DNA of 64,000 nucleotides from Neckera pumila (taxonomy: Eukaryota; Streptophyta; Bryopsida; Hypnales; Neckeraceae), in assembly GCA_963969595.1 (NCBI GenBank), contig OZ018409.1, positions 18,570,975-18,634,974 on the forward strand. The letters run 5' to 3'. Shown here one piece after another: positions 12,496-25,404 of this stretch. The notes below the pieces were generated by a model. The model was not told the origin of the DNA and did not search any database. It saw nothing but the letters and a program-made list of their open reading frames with translations. Within the stretch, counting starts at the first letter, position 1. Each line of letters starts with the position of its first letter. The translations under genes and the position numbers were made by a program.

Positions 12496-13814
12496 TGCAC
12501 ATTGTCATAAATGCTTGGAGGCCCTCCTGTGGGCTGAAATTTTTTGCAGGAGAGGCAACCCATTTCCGATCAGTTAAGGAATTATGCATGTCTGCAAGGC
12601 TAAGATAACCCAGATTTCCTCTTATGCTTGCATTCTTCCCTTCTACATTTTTTTATTAAATCATATTTCTAGGAAAACTTTAGGAGTAATGATCCAATGT
12701 AGCTAGAATCATTTTGGTAAAAATAGATCATATAATTCACACCGTTGTGGTGAAGGATATCTTTCAGCATCCACAATCTAAAGAATTTGAAGTTATAATA
12801 TAATAGTGGAGATATATATTTAATAAATTTGCTACCATTTTGAAAAGTAATTCTAAAAATTTGTTAACTTTATATGGTACATAAGTTCAAAAAATAAGCT
12901 TTATATTGCATACATTTTTAGGCTTAGAAAAATTTCATTCTAGATAAACTCAACTATGGATTGAATATTAATGATTGTCACAATAATTTATTTGTTTGAA
13001 ATTTAGACCTCTATTTATGATGATTTTTAAAATTACAATCTTGCTCACTTATAGATGGCATATTGAAAAGCTATTTATTGACTTTAAAATGTTAGTTTAT
13101 GAAGTGAAACTACTTCAATTGAATACTTTTAATTGAAGGTCTTATTATAAGTTGATTTGATTGACATTTTTCATACCACATGCAAATGTGAGTTAGATTG
13201 TAGAGCACAATGCTAAAATTATCATTCATTCTTTTTTCTAGTTGAGGTTTCAAACCAAACTATGGCTTGTAGAAAACTCAATTTACTTTATATCCACATG
13301 CACTAGTTGAGCTTTGGGAACTCCAGTATAATTTCCAATTCAAGTGTATGGATAGAACGCCATTAGACATTTTGTACTCCGATAGCAATTTTGGCACTTC
13401 TTTGCTAGATTTTATTTTTTCCTTTAAATAAATTTTTGAAAATGCAAACTAAAATAAAATTTGACAAGATTAATTTTTTTTATTTTTTGAAAAAAAATAA
13501 TTCTTTTAAGAGTTCAACATCTATTTTTATAAGTATTTCCAACCAAAGCCTACTTGAATATTAGATATTCCAATCATCCTCTATTATCTCATATCCAAAT
13601 TTTTGGGTTGAATTGAAAGAGGTTGGATTTGCCATTGTGACACATTTTCTTATAATCCAATTGAATTTTCAAATTCAATTGCGGCTTGTAGAAAACTCAT
13701 CTCACTTGTATCCACATACACACAAGTTGAGTATATGATCTCAAGTAAAATTTCCAACTCAATTTTGTGAATAAAAAGGGCCATTGTAGATGTTCCCAAA
13801 CTAATTCAAAGCTC
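12496..13814. other. AT-rich intergenic sequence
   Basis: No gene was recognised. A pair of similar phrases (GGCTTGTAGAAAACTCA near 13264 and near 13683, each followed by a phrase about Cs of TATCCACA) shows that part of this stretch is an old local duplication. Confidence 0.3.
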
Positions 13815-13815
13815 T

Positions 13816-13876
<61 letters not shown>
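13815..13876. repeat. (CA)n(TA)n compound microsatellite
   Basis: About eleven CA units run directly into about nineteen TA units. Confidence 0.95.
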
Positions 13877-13880
<4 letters not shown>

Positions 13881-16034
13881 TCAAATGATGCATGTTTTAG
13901 GCTAGAATATTTTAGACTTCATTTTGCAATAGGGTCACAACTAGATGTAATTTCACAAGAATCATTTATTCATGTCCTAAGGTAGCCACACCCAAGTGCA
14001 CCTCTTTCCATTCTTTGCCATCAACATTTGGTCCTTGAATGCCCCCTTCAATCACCCAATACCTTTCAAGTGCAAATAATGGGAGTTGTAGAGTTCTTTG
14101 AGACAACCAACAAAAGCTTATAGGAGATCTAGTAGCAAATGTGCACTTGAATCAATTTTGAAAGTTCACAAAATATTGCTCAAGTGTCAAAAAATTACAA
14201 AAATGAATTGGGTTGGACACTTTTTGACACTTGAGTAATAATTTAATGAGGCCATTAGCAAAGACCCTCCATGATTCCAAATTTGATCATACATCCACCG
14301 TGAATAATAAGTTCATGTGTTTTCCCCTAGGCAAAAAAATTTGGAACTGGGTCCACAAAACCAATTGAGATCAGGCCCTGGTCGTGAGATGTATTGTCGA
14401 GGCGCCAGTCTCATTCCGTCTTCTTCTGGTTTTGCATTACCCTACTTCATATCTTGTCAAGATTTTTGCTGCGTGATTCCCATGACGAGAGAGAATTGGA
14501 CTGAAGTTAATGGGAGCTTCATCCAGCCCTATTGAAGGAGCTTTTCTGAGCTTTTCTGAGCGTTAAATTTGGGCTCCAACTTTCACGTACGCATTTCAGC
14601 ATTGGGTTTCTTGCAATTCGAAGATTGCTGTTATGGCAGGAAGATTTCAGATGAGGTACCCTTAGACCCGCAATTGACTGTGCTCTTGACTCTGTTGAAA
14701 ATACTAATACATGATAATTTAGTTCTGTGCTTGTGTTGTATCATATGTTGCCTTTGTCCAGTGCATCAGCCTAAACCCCAAACCTTGCTGAGCAATTACT
14801 CAATTCTTGTTTGGTGGGGAAGGATGTTTCTCTTTGTGCACACTAATGTGAACAAATTCCAGAGCCTGCTGTTGTGAAATAGAAAACTGGGGTGTTTATA
14901 TTCGTAGCGGATCGTTTGTGGGAGTCTCTGTCACCGCTTGAATGTGTTGGTACCTGCATATTTAGGGTTTAGGGTTTGGTTGGTGATTGGCATGTTCTGT
15001 CTAACAAGCATTATGCCTCTGGCTATAGCAACGAGAGGGTGGAGCTGGAGTACTACAGATCGATGAACAAGCAATCTTGTATCAATTCTGCCGTTTTGTT
15101 CTTGCGGTAAGCATAACTCTTAAACCACCTACACTGCCAGACTTGGATGATTTCAAACGATTCTGCATGTTGTTTTTATAGAGTTTCTTGAGTGTGTTTG
15201 CAGCTGATGGTAGTGGCAATTCCCTTATTATTAAATTTTTGTTGTAGAGAAGATGCTTTCATTGAATCTCTAACTAGGCTTTTCTGCGGTATTATGGTAA
15301 CCCCAGCACCGCTTACACTTAACTGATTTTTAGCCATAAACTTGATCTTCTTATAATTTGAACAACTAATGAAATGAAGGTTACTCTGTCTGGTGTCTAC
15401 CCCGAATGAAAATTTCCTAAAATAGAATATTTTACTGCAAATTGAAATTTGGCACTATAACCATGGTGTACTAATTTTCTAATGATAAGATGCATGGCAA
15501 TTGTCTGTCCACGATGATGTTCTCCACTATAGTGTGCACTATAATGTGCACCTATGGTGAGATTTTCAGATTTCTATCTGTAGCTTGTATTTGATATGAT
15601 CATTTCACTTTTTACTTTTCAAAAATTTACAGCAATTTTAAGGGAATTGAAAATTTCATGGCTTTTAGAAGATATGTGATTTCATCTCCTGAAAAATAAA
15701 ATAAAAACATTTTCCACTCAAATATAGGGGCATGCAAAAGAAAGGATATTAAGTTCATTGTATGGTCTTAAAGCAAATGTCCACCACACTATTGGATTGT
15801 GCTATAGACAACCTTAATAATACTGCACAAGAATAAGCATTCAACTATTGCAATGATAGGTTGCTTAATATTCTCCCATCATTGTTTGATATTGGAGGTT
15901 GTCTTTGTTCTCTAACCTAATTCAATTCATGACAATTAAAGTATGTCTTGAGTTGAAAGCATCAGGTTATTTTGCAACAAAGAATGGTACTCACCATCAC
16001 TATCTAGGTAGAAGTTTGAGCCAAATTAGCCAAT
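13877..16034. other. Intergenic; moderately GC-rich stretch 14370-15120 of unknown nature
   Basis: Between about 14370 and 15120 base composition is closer to the genes than to the surrounding AT-rich DNA, and plant leader-like text (TTTAGGGTTTAGGGTTTGG near 14961) occurs. This could be the remains of a gene, an unrecognised short gene or a non-coding transcript. No open frame there resembles a family I know. The rest of the interval is AT-rich and unstructured. Confidence 0.3.
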
Positions 16035-16219
16035 AAGGTAGATGCACCTTATTTTATCTCCATATGCAACATTGTTCTAATATACTCTCTATGTTCATTT
16101 TAGAACAAGGAATCTAGGGGTGTACGTGATCATGCACACTGTTTAATTTTGGGATTGAAATGAATGCATGGTAGTCATTTGGACCATATTGCGTGTAGGG
16201 AGAAAGGTGCATCTACCTT
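16035..16219. mobile_element. Small foldback element with AAGGTAGATGCACCTT ends
   Basis: The left end AAGGTAGATGCACCTT is matched in reverse complement at 16204-16219. The match extends imperfectly inward (TCTCC and GCAA positions correspond). At 185 bp without coding capacity it fits a MITE. No convincing target duplication was found, so the superfamily is open. Confidence 0.5.
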
Positions 16220-16260
16220 ATCCACAATTGCGCTATCAATTTTCTATTGCTAATCGTTTT

Positions 16261-16830
16261 TTTCATTGATATGTTTGGATGTTTGGGTACTTTTACTTTA
16301 GGTAGATTTTCTCTAAAATATGCTTGACAAATTTGGTTGATTTTGAATTGGCATTTTGGAAATTGATTTGGAAACAGAATTAGAAACATTATTTGTCATT
16401 TTTCCCCTTCATTGATCACTAGAGTTGCTTTTACAAGAAACTTGATTAACAAAAATCTCCAATTTGGCTTGCTAGAATTGTCAAGAGTGTATGTAGATGA
16501 TTCTTGCAGGTATTAAGGTATGTCTTTTTTCCTTTTGCTACTTGGTGTTTCATTGATATGTTTGGGTGTTTGGGTTCTCTTACTTTAGGTAGATTTTTCT
16601 CTAAAATATACTTGACAAATTTGGTTGATGTTTTGATTTTGAATTGGCATTTTTGGAAATTGATTTGGAAACAAAATTGGAAACTTTATTTGTCATTTCT
16701 CCCCTTCATTGATCACTAGAGTTGCCTTTACAAGAAACCAGGTTAGCAAAAATCTCCAATTTTGGCTTGTTAGAATTGTCAGGAGTGTATGCAAATGATT
16801 CTTACAAGTAGTAAGGTATGTCTTTTTCAG
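16261..16830. repeat. Tandem duplication of a unit of about 285 bp
   Basis: Unit 1 begins TTTCATTGATATGTTTGG at 16261 and unit 2 begins with the same phrase at 16548. They remain alignable through landmarks such as CCTTCATTGATCACTAGAGT and end with GGTATGTCTTTTT. Scattered substitutions and short indels show that the duplication is not recent. No coding function is evident. Confidence 0.85.
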
Positions 16831-19107
16831 TATGATTTCATATTTATATATACTAGATTTACTAGTCAAGACCAAGACCTTTTAAAAGGATTATTTGAAT
16901 ATTTTTTACATACATAATTTTCCTTACATGCAATTGAAGATATTGAGATCTTGCTTTTTTGTCCATTGAGGCTTAGACTACAAGAACTAGTTATATTATT
17001 TCATATAGGTATTTTCTACTTGGAGAACTTAAATGTAACTTATGGCTTGACAGATGTGTTGACTATGCATGACAGGTGGACAATCATTTGAAATTGAATC
17101 TCTAAATTGTGGAGTTAGCTATTATCAATATTGAATTGGAAGTTGACTCACTATTTTTTTTGTACATCAAAAAGTGTGTCTTGTAATCTTTATGAATGCT
17201 TTGTTTTATTTGATCCACTACTTTTGATATGAGGTGGATGCATGTATAAGTATAGGAACTGTGTTTAAATTCTTCTAATTCAATAGATATTTGATTTTAT
17301 TCTGAAGTTTTTGTTGAGTCTTATTGTAAGTCAAAAAGAGATTTCCAATTCTCTTAGCATGTTTTTTTGGACACCATATGAATAAATTATGAATTTTCAA
17401 GCTGTTGAAAATAGATGAACTCATAATCAATTTAAAGGTTAGACATTTTAGACAATAATATGCAGGATTCAGTTGGAGAAACGAGGTGCAATTAGGTTTA
17501 TTTACCTGAATTGTTGAATTGTTGACTTCATATTAATTGTAGAGCTACATTTAAAATAATAGGAACTTTAAATAAAAGATTTGTTAAGTGAACGATCTTT
17601 TTCACATATCAGTTTTCAAATCAAATGCATCTTACTGCATGAAAGAGATGTGGAACTATTGTGTTGGCAAGTACAGGAAGATTTTTTTATTGAGGTTGTC
17701 TACAAAAAGAGGTTGGAGCTCGTTTCTTGTTTACACATGTATTGCATGCATTGCTTGTATTCTTGTGTATTTCATGCATTGTTTGTACTCCTGTTTATTC
17801 ATTATTGTAAAAATTCGATAATCCTGGACTTACAATATTGGACATAAGTAGTTTTTGTAAAAAAAAAGCAGTAATAAAATGTAACATTTACTACAATTTA
17901 AAGTGCCGAGAAAATATGCCATTTCATTTTGTATCATAACATTACTAATTTGGTTCTTGACGTCCCTGACACATGAGGTATAATCCCCCCCGAGATGCCT
18001 GGGGGTTGAATTCAGTTAAAATGCAAAATTCTGATTGGCTTCCGAAATAGTGTTGGCTTGTAGCACCACATCAACTCTCACCATGTAGCTCTTTTAAGAA
18101 GCTTCCTTGCTAGGGGGCTCCAGAAGCAAAAGGAAACCCCCCAGCATTGGTGAATAATGTTATGATATTTTCAATCAATGTTTAAGATAAAGTAAGTTTC
18201 AAAATTAGACCCTATATATTTGGCCAAGGTTAGAGTTTATAAGGTCTTCTGGTCAATTTTACCAGATGAGTATGGAGGATGATTGTAAGAACTTGCTTTC
18301 TATTTTGGATCATTACCTCCTAAAGACTGAGGCACATTTTAGGATAAAGGGAAAAAATCAAATTTTCATTGTATTTTCTAAATTGTGTAATATAAATTTG
18401 TACGAGATTACCATAGGAATATGTAGAAAAATTTCAGAAACTTTTGGATTGTACAAATTGAAAGATTTACACCTTTGAAGTTAGAAAAAAAAATTATGAC
18501 CTTGTTTGATAAGGTCAAGACACTTTAATTTCTATTAATTGTGTAATTTTTGTACTATATATGGGTTTTTATTTTCTTATTGTTGCATTCTATATCATGT
18601 TGGTTACGTAAATCCCAAATTTTAGAAGTAGAGGAGGAGTTTAGTGAATGTGATTTGAAGTTGTTTACAAGTTTTAGGGTAATGTAACTTTTGATTTAGG
18701 CACCCGATTGGAAAAATCATATTTAAACCTTCTGTCAAATTTTCATAAACATCTAATCAAAATTTGTTTTGTACGCAACTACCTAAGATTTCTTACATAT
18801 ATAGAACTATCACTTGGTCTTTTAAGGATTAATTTTATATATTCAAATTTTCCAAATTTTCCAATTTTTTTTCATTTATTCTCTTCGCTTAGTCCTTGTT
18901 CTTTCATTCTAAAATAATAATAAAAACTATAATATACAACGTCAATTCACAAGAAGTTTTGATTTTCAACCAAAAATTTGAAAAATTAATTACAATATCA
19001 TCCTACATTAGCAAATGACTCTCTTTGTACGGTAGTTGCTTAAAAGAAAACAAAATTCTTTTGAAATTTGCATGGCATGCTCTAATTCAATACTTTTTTA
19101 AGAAAGT
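16831..19107. other. AT-rich intergenic sequence with degenerate repeat
   Basis: No gene was recognised. At 18340-18490 a decayed version of the TTAA-element interior can be made out: a phrase about a Thr-rich remnant of CATAGGAATATGTAGAAAAATTTC followed by a GATTGTACAAATTGAAAGAT segment. A short GC-richer patch at 17980-18145 contains CCTGGGGGTT and, inverted, AACCCCCCAG, possibly another foldback. Confidence 0.35.
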
Positions 19108-19332
19108 CATTAGATGATATTTGGGGGTCTTGGAGGGCCGTTTTAGGCCCGTTCCCTGATCTGCCTAGATTCAGTGAACGCTGGTACGGGGGTGTCAGAA
19201 TTTTTTTTTTTTTTTTTTAAAAATAAAAAAAAAAATTACCAAAATATCATTTTAAGCGTTCCCGCAGTCTAGGAACGCAACAGACAGCAGGGAAACTCGG
19301 AGCCCTCCAAGACCCTCGAATCTCATCTAATG
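19108..19332. mobile_element. Foldback MITE, about 225 bp, with a T/A-rich centre
   Basis: The left end CATTAGATGATATTTGGGGG and the right end ending TCATCTAATG are inverted repeats of about 30 bp that include GGTCTTGGAGGGC. The centre holds a run of 18 T followed by A-rich sequence. A diverged relative of the GGGTCCTTGGAGG end occurs near 24220. No target duplication was identified. Confidence 0.6.
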
Positions 19333-20459
19333 TCTTAGTATAGTAATTATTAAATTTGATGAACATTACTGGTAGTTAAGTTTAATATTATATTTTTTGT
19401 GAATGTACTTCATGTGTCTCTGAAAAATAAATATAAATCTAATTAAAAGTGTTTCAACATTGAATTCTATATTGGATCCTATATTGTGAATCCTATAACA
19501 TGTCAAAGTAGCCCCTTTTTGTCGTAGGCCACCTGCACTTTGGACCCATGTTGAATTATGCAAAACGGCAAAAAGAATCAAGGACAATTTAACTCCAAAG
19601 TCATATAGCATAACATAGGTTTGATGTAATTGAAAATATTTCTAAACATAGATTCAAAAAAAGTGGAGAAAAAAAATTAGAGAGAATATCTATCTTTAGC
19701 ATTTATCAAATTTTAATTTTGACAAATTATTATATGTTTGATAGGGAATTTTGTTAAAATGGCGGTATTCCCCATGCCATTTTGATCATTTAGGACAGGT
19801 ATAGATTTCAAAATGTCCCTTCTGAACCATGTAGGACAAGTATAGATTTCAGAAGGATCGTTCTGAACTGGAAAAGTGCCAAAGTTCCAGAATGTCGCCA
19901 TTTTAATGAAATTCGCCATTTTAATGAAATTCGCCATTTTGGTAGGGATGTATTGGTCTTGTCCTCCACTTACGGTAATGACTACTTGATCACTATTCAA
20001 ATTTAGGCAGCAATTTTTTTATATAAGAAATCATTTTTTCACCAACTTTCTATTTTTTCTATATAACAATTCAAGTTCTCTTTAAATATGTATGTTTTTA
20101 GTTAGAAATTCAACGTCAAATTTTTTCAATGAGCAAACAAGAATAGAGTATCAAATATAAAACCAATTGAAAAATTTACTATTTGGAAAAAACAATGAGG
20201 TTCTAAACATCAATTCTTTTGTCATTTTGCAATAAACATTGGAAAATAGAATACTCCGTATTAAAGGTATTTAATTAGAGGTAGAAGTTTCATTGATTTC
20301 ACATGTATTACTGTAACAATAACGATACTAGTTTCATTAATTTAGAAACCTATAGGCTACATGTCAATTAAATGCTTTGCAAATCCCAACTACTTATAAT
20401 GAACTAAATCACAAGTAAACTTTAAGTATTTGGCAAAACCTGGCCAATATCTTACTAAT
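19333..20459. other. AT-rich intergenic sequence
   Basis: No gene was recognised. Between 19745 and 19960 short internal repeats occur: GCCATTTTAATGAAATTC twice in tandem, and AGGACARGTATAGATTTC twice. This stretch is related to 8880-9180. Confidence 0.35.
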
Positions 20460-20539
20460 GGACAATACATTCATCACGTATTCAATAATATTAACTACAT
20501 TATTATTTTTTTATTGAATATGTGATGAATATATTGTCC
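20460..20539. repeat. Short perfect-looking foldback (about 30-bp arms)
   Basis: GGACAATACATTCATCACGT and the following TATTCAATAATA are answered by the reverse complement ending TGTGATGAATATATTGTCC. The loop is about 15 bases. It could be a tiny MITE or a hairpin; nothing shows that it is transcribed. Confidence 0.6.
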
Positions 20540-22672
20540 ACCACTACTTAAGATATTCAATTTTCAAAAATACATTTAAAAATTGAATTTAGAAATCTCT
20601 CCAAGTTAATTTCTACCTCCAATGTTGAATTAGAAGAACTTATAAATGATCAATTTCTCATTGGTGAATCAAAAATGTTTTTGAAAAGGTTACAATATCT
20701 AAAGTAATTGTAAACTAATAGTTCAATTTTTGGTAAGGTTTTAGCAAAAAAATTCTAATAAGTGAATAACTTTTTATTAACTCAAGAAACCTTTACAACT
20801 TTGTACATTTTTTTGCCTACAGCTATGAGCATAATAGAAAGAGGCTATTTTTAATTTCCTTTTGTCACACTTGAGGTTAAAACAAAAATAGGTGAGAAAG
20901 GTAGAAAAGCATAAGTAATAGAGGTTGTAATGGTCTGTTTATTCTTCCATCTTGGTATTTTGAAGACCATACTTTGATGATATGCCGCATAGTTACTTGA
21001 ACATCAACTAAGCATTTTCATTCACTTGTTTTGGATCCAATCTCAAGTAACATGTACTAATACAAATCCACCATGAAGGCATGAATGCATGAATTGAAAT
21101 AGTTTTGAATGTCTTGATTTTATGTTTGTTTCAATGCAATTTATATTAGCTTGAACATAGACTTTAGAAATTTTTCATTGCACCAAATGATAAAAGAATT
21201 CAATGCATTCCAAGCTGTGGATAATCATTTACGCCACAATATGCAATAGTAATCCCCTAATAATAAGCTATTATACCACAATGTAATTTACTGGAAAGTC
21301 AAGTGTTGTATTGGGTGGGAGCAAAACTATTAAGCTATATCTATATCTATAGGTTTAACTATGTACTTAGGGTTTTCTGTTGAGCATGGTCCCTGCAGTG
21401 TTGTTGCTGGGCGAAGGACTTGCTATCACCTCTTGAAACTGCCTACAGACGGGTGCAAGTCAATGGATTGCTTTCTCAAGATCTCTATGGCCGGATGCAG
21501 GCTCATAAAAACATTTGATTTCGAGACTCCACGCCACCTTGCGTACCGTGGCGGCACTCTTCGATTTGCTCCTATATCATCCGGTGCAAGACAACCTTCG
21601 ATCCTGTTTGGGTTAAACTCCTGACATGCCATATCTTGACCGGGATCTTGACTCATCTGCAAACTTGCTACCATGACAGGAAATCGATATTTGATTAGTA
21701 CTCTTGTCGATGCTGAAACAATATTCAGTGACAGACTAAGAACAATCAGGCACTGTCAGTAATGGCGCGCCACGACTGACAGTGGCAGCACTTCCAAGAT
21801 CATGAATCTTTCAAGTTTATACGGCCATTCCAATGATCTAACTTGTAATGGTTTAGGGTGTCTTCTCGACATCCTTCTACTGATTGTGAGTTTGTGAAAG
21901 CTAACTACAAGAAGAGAGGAAAGAGTGGCTTCGATCCGTCGAAGTAAACCAAATTTCAGGACACAATTAAGCGACCAGAAGTTTCGACGACATTTGTAGC
22001 TCCTCGGCGCTCAACAGCGACATGCATTGAATAAGATGGTACTTTCATAAACAAAAGTAATATCCCCCCGTTACATTAAACACAAAAAAGCGAAGGCACT
22101 CACCTTGCCTCAGTAGCTCTGATAACTTCCAAATAGGTATTCCACAACCTCCGGCCACTCTATACCGGTTGTGTTCTGTCACACAAGCAATAAATTGTCT
22201 GTTCAGTGAATGATGATCGAAAGAGCTGAGACCAACGTTCGTCACACTCGCTAAAATGACGAAATCGTTTCAAGCTCGATAACAACCCTAGCTAGCTTCA
22301 AGCTAGAGCTCCGCGCACTTGAAATTTAACGTCTCATCTCTGGTGCTTTGAATGAAATCTGTCATTCTAACATAGATGACCGAATGCACGAATTTGGCAA
22401 AGACAGAAAGCAAAACTGAACGGAGAGGTCTAAGTACTAAGGACTCTTGACGAGGAAGAACATAGCTGTATATATATTAGTTTTACAAAGAACTAACAAA
22501 AGGTGGTGTCCATCCCCAATCGATCTCACCTTGCATCCTCACAGCAAGGCGACTCCGAACGTCGTCAACACAACGTCGTCCTGAAGGCCGATCGTCTTCA
22601 CCGTGAGTCGGTTCCGACATCGTGTACTCGACAATCATTCAAAGACGTCCACTGCAAGAACAAATTAATGAG
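20540..22672. other. Intergenic; GC-richer stretch 21370-22640, unrecognised
   Basis: From about 21370 to 22640 the composition is gene-like and several frames of 60-90 codons are open on either strand (for example 21361-21624 + and 21426-21674 -). None resembles a known family, and the frames are mutually overlapping and short. A dead gene or unrecognised transcribed region is possible. Confidence 0.3.
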
Positions 22673-22931
22673 CTACACAGAATAGTGAAATTGGGTTGCC
22701 TTAACAATTAGGTTCCCTTCACTGAGAGAAATTAATTAGCTCATGAGCCACTGCTTGTCCACATGGAGGCGCATGCACTTCTCTAAACTAGAGTCATGAA
22801 CAGTGCACCAACCCATACAACACACCTAGTTCCTTAGTTACTGCATTCTTCTGTAATGACTGTACATATTTAATTAGTGTTCAATGTCGAGAAATTAGAA
22901 TAGGGCAACCTAATTTCACTATTTTGTGTAG
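22673..22931. mobile_element. MITE with CTACACAAAATAGTGAAATT ends
   Basis: The left end CTACACAGAATAGTGAAATT continuing to GGGTTGCC is the inverted partner of the right end GGGCAACCTAATTTCACTAT followed by TTTGTGTAG. The 259-bp element has no coding capacity. Relatives occur at 57756-57996 and, partially, at about 56095-56315. Confidence 0.65.
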
Positions 22932-23972
22932 ACACGTATGGTGAGTCTTGTGATCTGATGTTGCCACCAGCTAGCTAGAAGCTACTAATCTTGTTGGTTA
23001 CAAACAATCCACACTGGCAAAGATCGAACTATTCGGACTGCCAAGGTTTTTTTTTTCAGCGGGCTTGGGCGAGAGTCCTATCATTCAAGGAAAGCTAGAG
23101 GCTGGATCCTTTGTTTCGGAATTTACCTTGCCTGGGGAGGACGTACTCCCCTAGAATGTCTATATGAAATACATGCGATTTACTTAAATGTACTCCTTGA
23201 GTAGATTTGCATGGTTCTTGAGCATGCACGGAATCTGCACCCGAATTGGCCATGTGTAAGTTGCAGTGCAGCATGCAGTGCCCAGTGAAGGTGTGCAGAA
23301 GCGAAGAATTTGGCTTCTTTCCATTCACTTAACCCTGTAAGGACGGGTTGGTCTCCGCGGAAATCATCCTTTTAATACAGTGTGCATCATTAGAAGAATT
23401 CTTGGGCCTCTAGAGGGCTGCTCTAGAGTAACCATCTAATCTATTAAATTGCAAGTAGGTTTCCTACAAAAATTGTCAGAAGTCTGCAGTCAGATGATGT
23501 GAATTTTGCTAATTTCGTCAGTACGAGCAGGCCTGTCACCTAACTTGTAAGATAAAAAAAAGCCAATACAGCTTTCTGTTGTTAGTTCTTGGTTCACTAT
23601 TGGAATAAACTTTAGGTTTCAAAAAAGAAAAAGGCCAACATTAAACGAGGTTTTTGACTGAAAATTGAAAATCAAATTATACAATCAAGTCTAATTAAAT
23701 CAGTTTAAGTGGCTTTCGAAGCTAGTTGCTTTGAAAGGCAACTAGCTACAATAGACACATACTTAAATTTGTGTATTTAGAGATGAAAATAAGAACCTCT
23801 TTATACAAGTGGGGTAGTAGTAAGGGAACAATGTTTATGGGATATGTAAATTAGGATGAATAGGAGCTCCACTGCTTATAGTTGTGTGAAAAAAAGAAAT
23901 TCTATTAAAAGCAAAATTTTGGGACTCATTTAGGCATATAAAAGTTCTTGAATCAATCTAAGTTTTATATCC
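22932..23972. other. Intergenic sequence, no gene seen
   Basis: Mixed composition. Around 23840-23960 lies a repeat boundary phrase (GGGATATGTA ... AGGAGCTCCACTGCTTATAG) that also occurs near 37752, near 60070 and, inverted, near 37215-37260. No coding region was recognised. Confidence 0.35.
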
Positions 23973-24127
23973 AAAATTCCTTTTGAGATTTCAAGTCTTT
24001 AATAAAAAGTTATGGACAAAATTCAGACCAGGTGTTTGAAAATGTCAAAGAAAATGTTTTTTCAAACATCCGGTCTGAATTTTGTCCATAACTTTTTGTT
24101 GAAGACTTGAAATCTCAAAAGGATTTT
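23973..24127. repeat. Long near-perfect hairpin, about 70-bp arms
   Basis: The arm 23973-24042 and the arm 24057-24127 are inverted copies with only a few mismatches and one bulge, separated by a loop of about 14 bases. Transcribed, it would give a long hairpin of the size seen in plant microRNA or siRNA precursors. It could equally be a foldback MITE. No expression evidence exists in the sequence. Confidence 0.7.
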
Positions 24128-25404
24128 CATCCACTAACAAGCATCCGACATTGGGATTGAAGGTGAACAGGTATAGCGGAAAAAAAATTAGTTAAGCCAA
24201 AAAAAATATTGTTTACGGGGTCCTTGGAGGATTGTGGAGCGGCCTTCTGGAGGCCTTAAATTTTCTCTAATAGTAGGGGGGGCCTTCCCTATCTGGATGG
24301 AATTCATTCAAATAGGAATATGGAAGCCCCTGGTAGAGATCCTCTAAGAGTACATTCACATGAAGAGGGAATATCTTACTTCATAAGAAAGAAAAAACAA
24401 CCTCAATAAAATCAATTGATTAAAATAATCCCAATACAATATATTTCCATTTAATCTCAATCATCCATTGTAGTGAGAGTTGTTTTATCCAATGCAAGGT
24501 TGAAATGTATTTTCTTTGTATAAATGTTTTTTAATTCCTAAAAGAACTTGGCAGGAAGGCGCACGCAGGTTGTTTAATTGTAAGCATTTGCAGCTAAATA
24601 AATTAAGACCCAATTTATTTTTTGCAAGCTTGAAACATAAGACCTTTGTTTTTGCAAATTCTCCTTTTCTTCCCATCTTTACATGTGTTGATATAGAACC
24701 TTAAACAAAAATCATGAAGCACAAAGTAACCAGGTTAGTTGCATTGTTGAAGGATAGATCGTAAAAAGATAGAAAATATGAGACTACAATTTTTTCAAAA
24801 TTTTATTTTCAAAACTGAAATTACTATGAATTTGGAGAGCCCCAAAAAACTCGGAATCTATAGCTAATACCTAAATTCTTCCAATTCCAATCATTTAAGA
24901 ACTACTTTCTTGCTCATTACTTCTTACTTTCTTGCTCACTATTTTGAGACTTGTGTCATGACCTTATTAATTCCAACCTTGAAAAGGAGACAAAAACATA
25001 CTAATTCTAAGCTTGGTTGGAAATCTATTCAAGCATCAATTAGGAATAATTGCATCCTATAAATTGGATATAGATTCCTGGTTGGGAATAGGTGGTCCTA
25101 CCTAGTCCACAAAGAGCGGAAAGCAATAACAATGATGCCGTAGAGTCCAAAAGTGTCACCTTTTTGCAATAGTTGCAATTACACTTGTCTTCATGTTTGC
25201 GGTGGAGCTGCTTTAAGGTTAAAACTTGAGGTTTGTAAGTCAAGCTTTTTCCAATCACCATAGTGATTTGGTAGAATGAAAAGGTCAATGGAGATAATTC
25301 CGCCGCAATTTGCAATAGAGAGTCAGCGAGGGCCAAAGTGACTTGACCACTTCATTCCCCCTATGGTTTATCCATGAGAAACACTAGAGTTTATTATATT
25401 CCAC
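24128..25404. repeat. Inverted diverged copy of the 750-1500 repeat
   Basis: From about 24350 to 25330 the sequence matches 750-1500 on the opposite strand. At 24290-24350 it also carries the inverted counterpart of the MITE end found at 1484, so that MITE predates the separation of the two copies. No gene was recognised. Confidence 0.5.

Noticed and set aside
21361..22685. Possible gene in a GC-richer stretch
   Set aside because: Frames are short, on both strands and without family resemblance or joinable splice sites; kept only as an unrecognised region.
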